Below, in pieces: positions 6,686-8,241 of a stretch of DNA of 8,241 nucleotides. The notes under the pieces were generated by a model that was not told the DNA's origin, did not search any database, and saw only the letters and a list, made by a program, of their open reading frames with translations. Source of the stretch: Ignavibacteria bacterium (GTDB taxonomy: Bacteria; Bacteroidota; Ignavibacteria; UBA10030; SZUA-254); the NCBI GenBank assembly GCA_005877655.1, contig VBOC01000177.1, forward strand, positions 594-8,834, written 5' to 3'. Every line of letters starts with the position of its first letter. Within the stretch, counting starts at the first letter, position 1. Both the position numbers and the translations under genes were made by a program.

Positions 6686-8241
6686 GAACCAGGCTGCAAC
6701 TGTGAGAGGATTCTCTTCGCGTCCTCGTTATGCGGATCAAGCTCCAGCGTGCTGCGAAGGTTCATCCTGGCCTTATCGAGCTCCCCGATCTTGCCGTAAC
6801 TGACGCCGAGGAAGAAATGGGCGACCGCCCTGGCTTTGGCGTCGACTCGTTCTGATCCGCTGGTGTCGGCGGTGAAGACGGCCTCAAACTCCTCGATGGT
6901 CTTGCGTAGATTTCCCTCATCGTAGTAGAGCATGCCCAGCCGGGCATGGATGAACGGGGAGGCCTGCATTGCAAGGGCCCGGCGGTATGTCAGCTCGGCG
7001 AACCTGTCGTTTTTCATCGCCCGAAACACGTCTCCGGTCAACATGACGGGGTAGTAATATCCGGGGACCACCTTTGAAACTGCGGAGTACTCACGAATTG
7101 CTTTGTCGTAGTCTCCGCTGGAGCGATACCAATCCGCGAGCGCGTAGTGAGCATCGGACCACGCGATGCGCTTCTGCACGTACTGCTCGGCGAGTTGCCG
7201 TTCCTTCGTGTCCGCATGGAAGGTTTCCTTCGAATCCCCGGGCCGCTTGAACGGCCAGCGGTTCGTGAGATTGAAGACCCTGTACTGCGCCGCCTCGAGC
7301 TCGAATTCGGTCACGCCGGAAATTTCCTTAAAGCGTTCATCCGAGAGGTTCCTGTCCCACTGCCATTCGTTCTTTGGGACAAGCACATCATTTTCGGCGA
7401 GCGCGTTTAAGAAAGTCTTGGCCAGAAGGAAATACCCGTCTGCGTTCGGATGCAGATGTTCGAGCATGAGGTTCCGCCCGACAATGCCATCGGGAGATCG
7501 CTCTTCAAAGGCACGGTCGACATCGTCGAGAATCAGATGCTGATCCCGGCAGAGCGACCGTATGAGGTCGTTAAATTCGGCCTTGGCGTCAGCTGTGTCG
7601 TGAAGTGTATCGAGACATCGGGCAAGCTCAAAATGCGCCTCCGCCTGCATCGAATCAAGGGCGATGGCATGCTGAAACGACTCTACAGCTTGTGACCAAT
7701 CCCGCCTTTGGAAAGCACTCCGCCCTTCGCCTGCCGTTTGATTCCAGAGATTCCGGAGGGAATCGGAGGTTGATTCCGAAAAGAGAGGGATGAATGGCCG
7801 CTGGTCACGGATGTTGCTCGTGAGCGTGCAGAGGACGAGGGGCACCCGGTGCTCGGCTGCGAGAGAGGCCATATCCCGCAGGTTTTCCTCAAAATTCTGT
7901 TTGGCCCGATTGTAATCATCACCATGGTAGGGGATTGTCCGGTTTTGAACCATCACCTCCATCAGGTCCGCGTCGTGGCGAGGATTCGAATGTGAGAGAA
8001 GCTCGGGCAGTGTCGTAACTCCATCCCGTACGAGCAGGCACAGCTTGCTCTTCATCATGGTCATATAAAGCTGAATCAAGCTGCGCCATCGCCCCAGGTA
8101 CTCCGTGGAACTGACACCCATGGCACCGTAGAATTCGTTGTGGCCCACGTAGACGATGAACGCGTCAGGGTGATACTGAACGAGCTCATCCATGAAATCG
8201 AGGGTGGTGTAACTGTTTATAGCGGACAATCCGACATTAAT
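6682..8241 (-). CDS. SGNH/GDSL-hydrolase-like protein with TPR repeats, 5' partial
   Basis: The reading frame is open to the end of the window (519 residues seen), so the N-terminal part with the GDS serine block is missing; TTG 8229 is internal. Seen are VGLSAINSYT (block II), VYVGHNEFYG (block III-like, at 29-38), RDGV, and a C-terminal EHLHPNADGY block (261-270) that supplies the catalytic histidine. One TPR-like hairpin pair is inserted before that block (about 174-215). At least three more TPR units follow at about 360-510, including AHYALADWYRSSGDYDKAI and AVAHFFLGVSYGKIGELDKA. The family is an esterase/acyltransferase fold often encoded with carbamoyltransferases; substrate unknown. 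At AKAE/FNDLI (bases 7573-7587) relatives usually carry an extra block like RARDLDALRFRAP, so an in-frame loss of about 17-20 residues is suspected. The stop overlaps the SxtJ-like start, so the genes are coupled. Confidence 0.85.
   Translation of the reverse strand: MNVGLSAINSYTTLDFMDELVQYHPDAFIVYVGHNEFYGAMGVSSTEYLGRWRSLIQLYMTMMKSKLCLLVRDGVTTLPELLSHSNPRHDADLMEVMVQNRTIPYHGDDYNRAKQNFEENLRDMASLAAEHRVPLVLCTLTSNIRDQRPFIPLFSESTSDSLRNLWNQTAGEGRSAFQRRDWSQAVESFQHAIALDSMQAEAHFELARCLDTLHDTADAKAEFNDLIRSLCRDQHLILDDVDRAFEERSPDGIVGRNLMLEHLHPNADGYFLLAKTFLNALAENDVLVPKNEWQWDRNLSDERFKEISGVTEFELEAAQYRVFNLTNRWPFKRPGDSKETFHADTKERQLAEQYVQKRIAWSDAHYALADWYRSSGDYDKAIREYSAVSKVVPGYYYPVMLTGDVFRAMKNDRFAELTYRRALAMQASPFIHARLGMLYYDEGNLRKTIEEFEAVFTADTSGSERVDAKARAVAHFFLGVSYGKIGELDKARMNLRSTLELDPHNEDAKRILSQLQPGS

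Overview
This is accessory-type bacterial DNA, probably one contig of an uncultured lineage. Motif style and gene content suggest the FCB side of the tree (Ignavibacteria-like). The evidence is a MalFG pair, an SGNH/TPR plus carbamoyltransferase island, and starts that mostly lack a clear Shine-Dalgarno (SD) sequence. This placement is an inference. No rRNA, tRNA, CRISPR array, transposase or other mobile element was seen.

Layout. The left part (about 1-2717, plus strand) is the end of a maltose-type ABC importer operon: the C-terminal part of the periplasmic sugar-binding protein, then MalF-like and MalG-like permeases. No ATPase (MalK) lies in the window. A convergent gap of about 110 bases follows. 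The rest (2829-8241) is read on the minus strand. In transcription order it holds an SGNH-hydrolase/TPR protein (5' end outside the window), a small SxtJ-like membrane protein, a NodU/SxtI-type O-carbamoyltransferase, a very small DUF5989-type membrane protein, a hicB antitoxin with a remnant of hicA, and a secreted alpha/beta-hydrolase (esterase D/enterochelin esterase-like).

How the genes work together. The binding protein and permeases would import a malto-oligosaccharide or similar sugar. The SGNH-SxtJ-carbamoyltransferase-DUF5989 set looks like a membrane-associated modification module, in which a carbamoyl group is placed on a sugar or secondary metabolite and an SGNH enzyme acts on the same class of substrate. 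Its product is not known.

The most striking feature is a repeated type of lesion. Five genes that otherwise match their families well each lack a short internal block at a conserved place: malF (about 38 nt), the carbamoyltransferase N-terminus (about 32 nt), the DUF5989 gene (about 20 nt), hicA (over 100 nt, in frame) and the SGNH/TPR gene (about 50-60 nt, in frame). I saw no nonsense codon or single-base frameshift in any gene. Most junctions fit joining at short direct repeats. This is either a systematic assembly or amplification artefact or very recent deletion-driven decay, and read mapping would decide. Until then malF, the carbamoyltransferase and the DUF5989 gene should be treated as probably intact genes with damaged sequence, not as settled pseudogenes.
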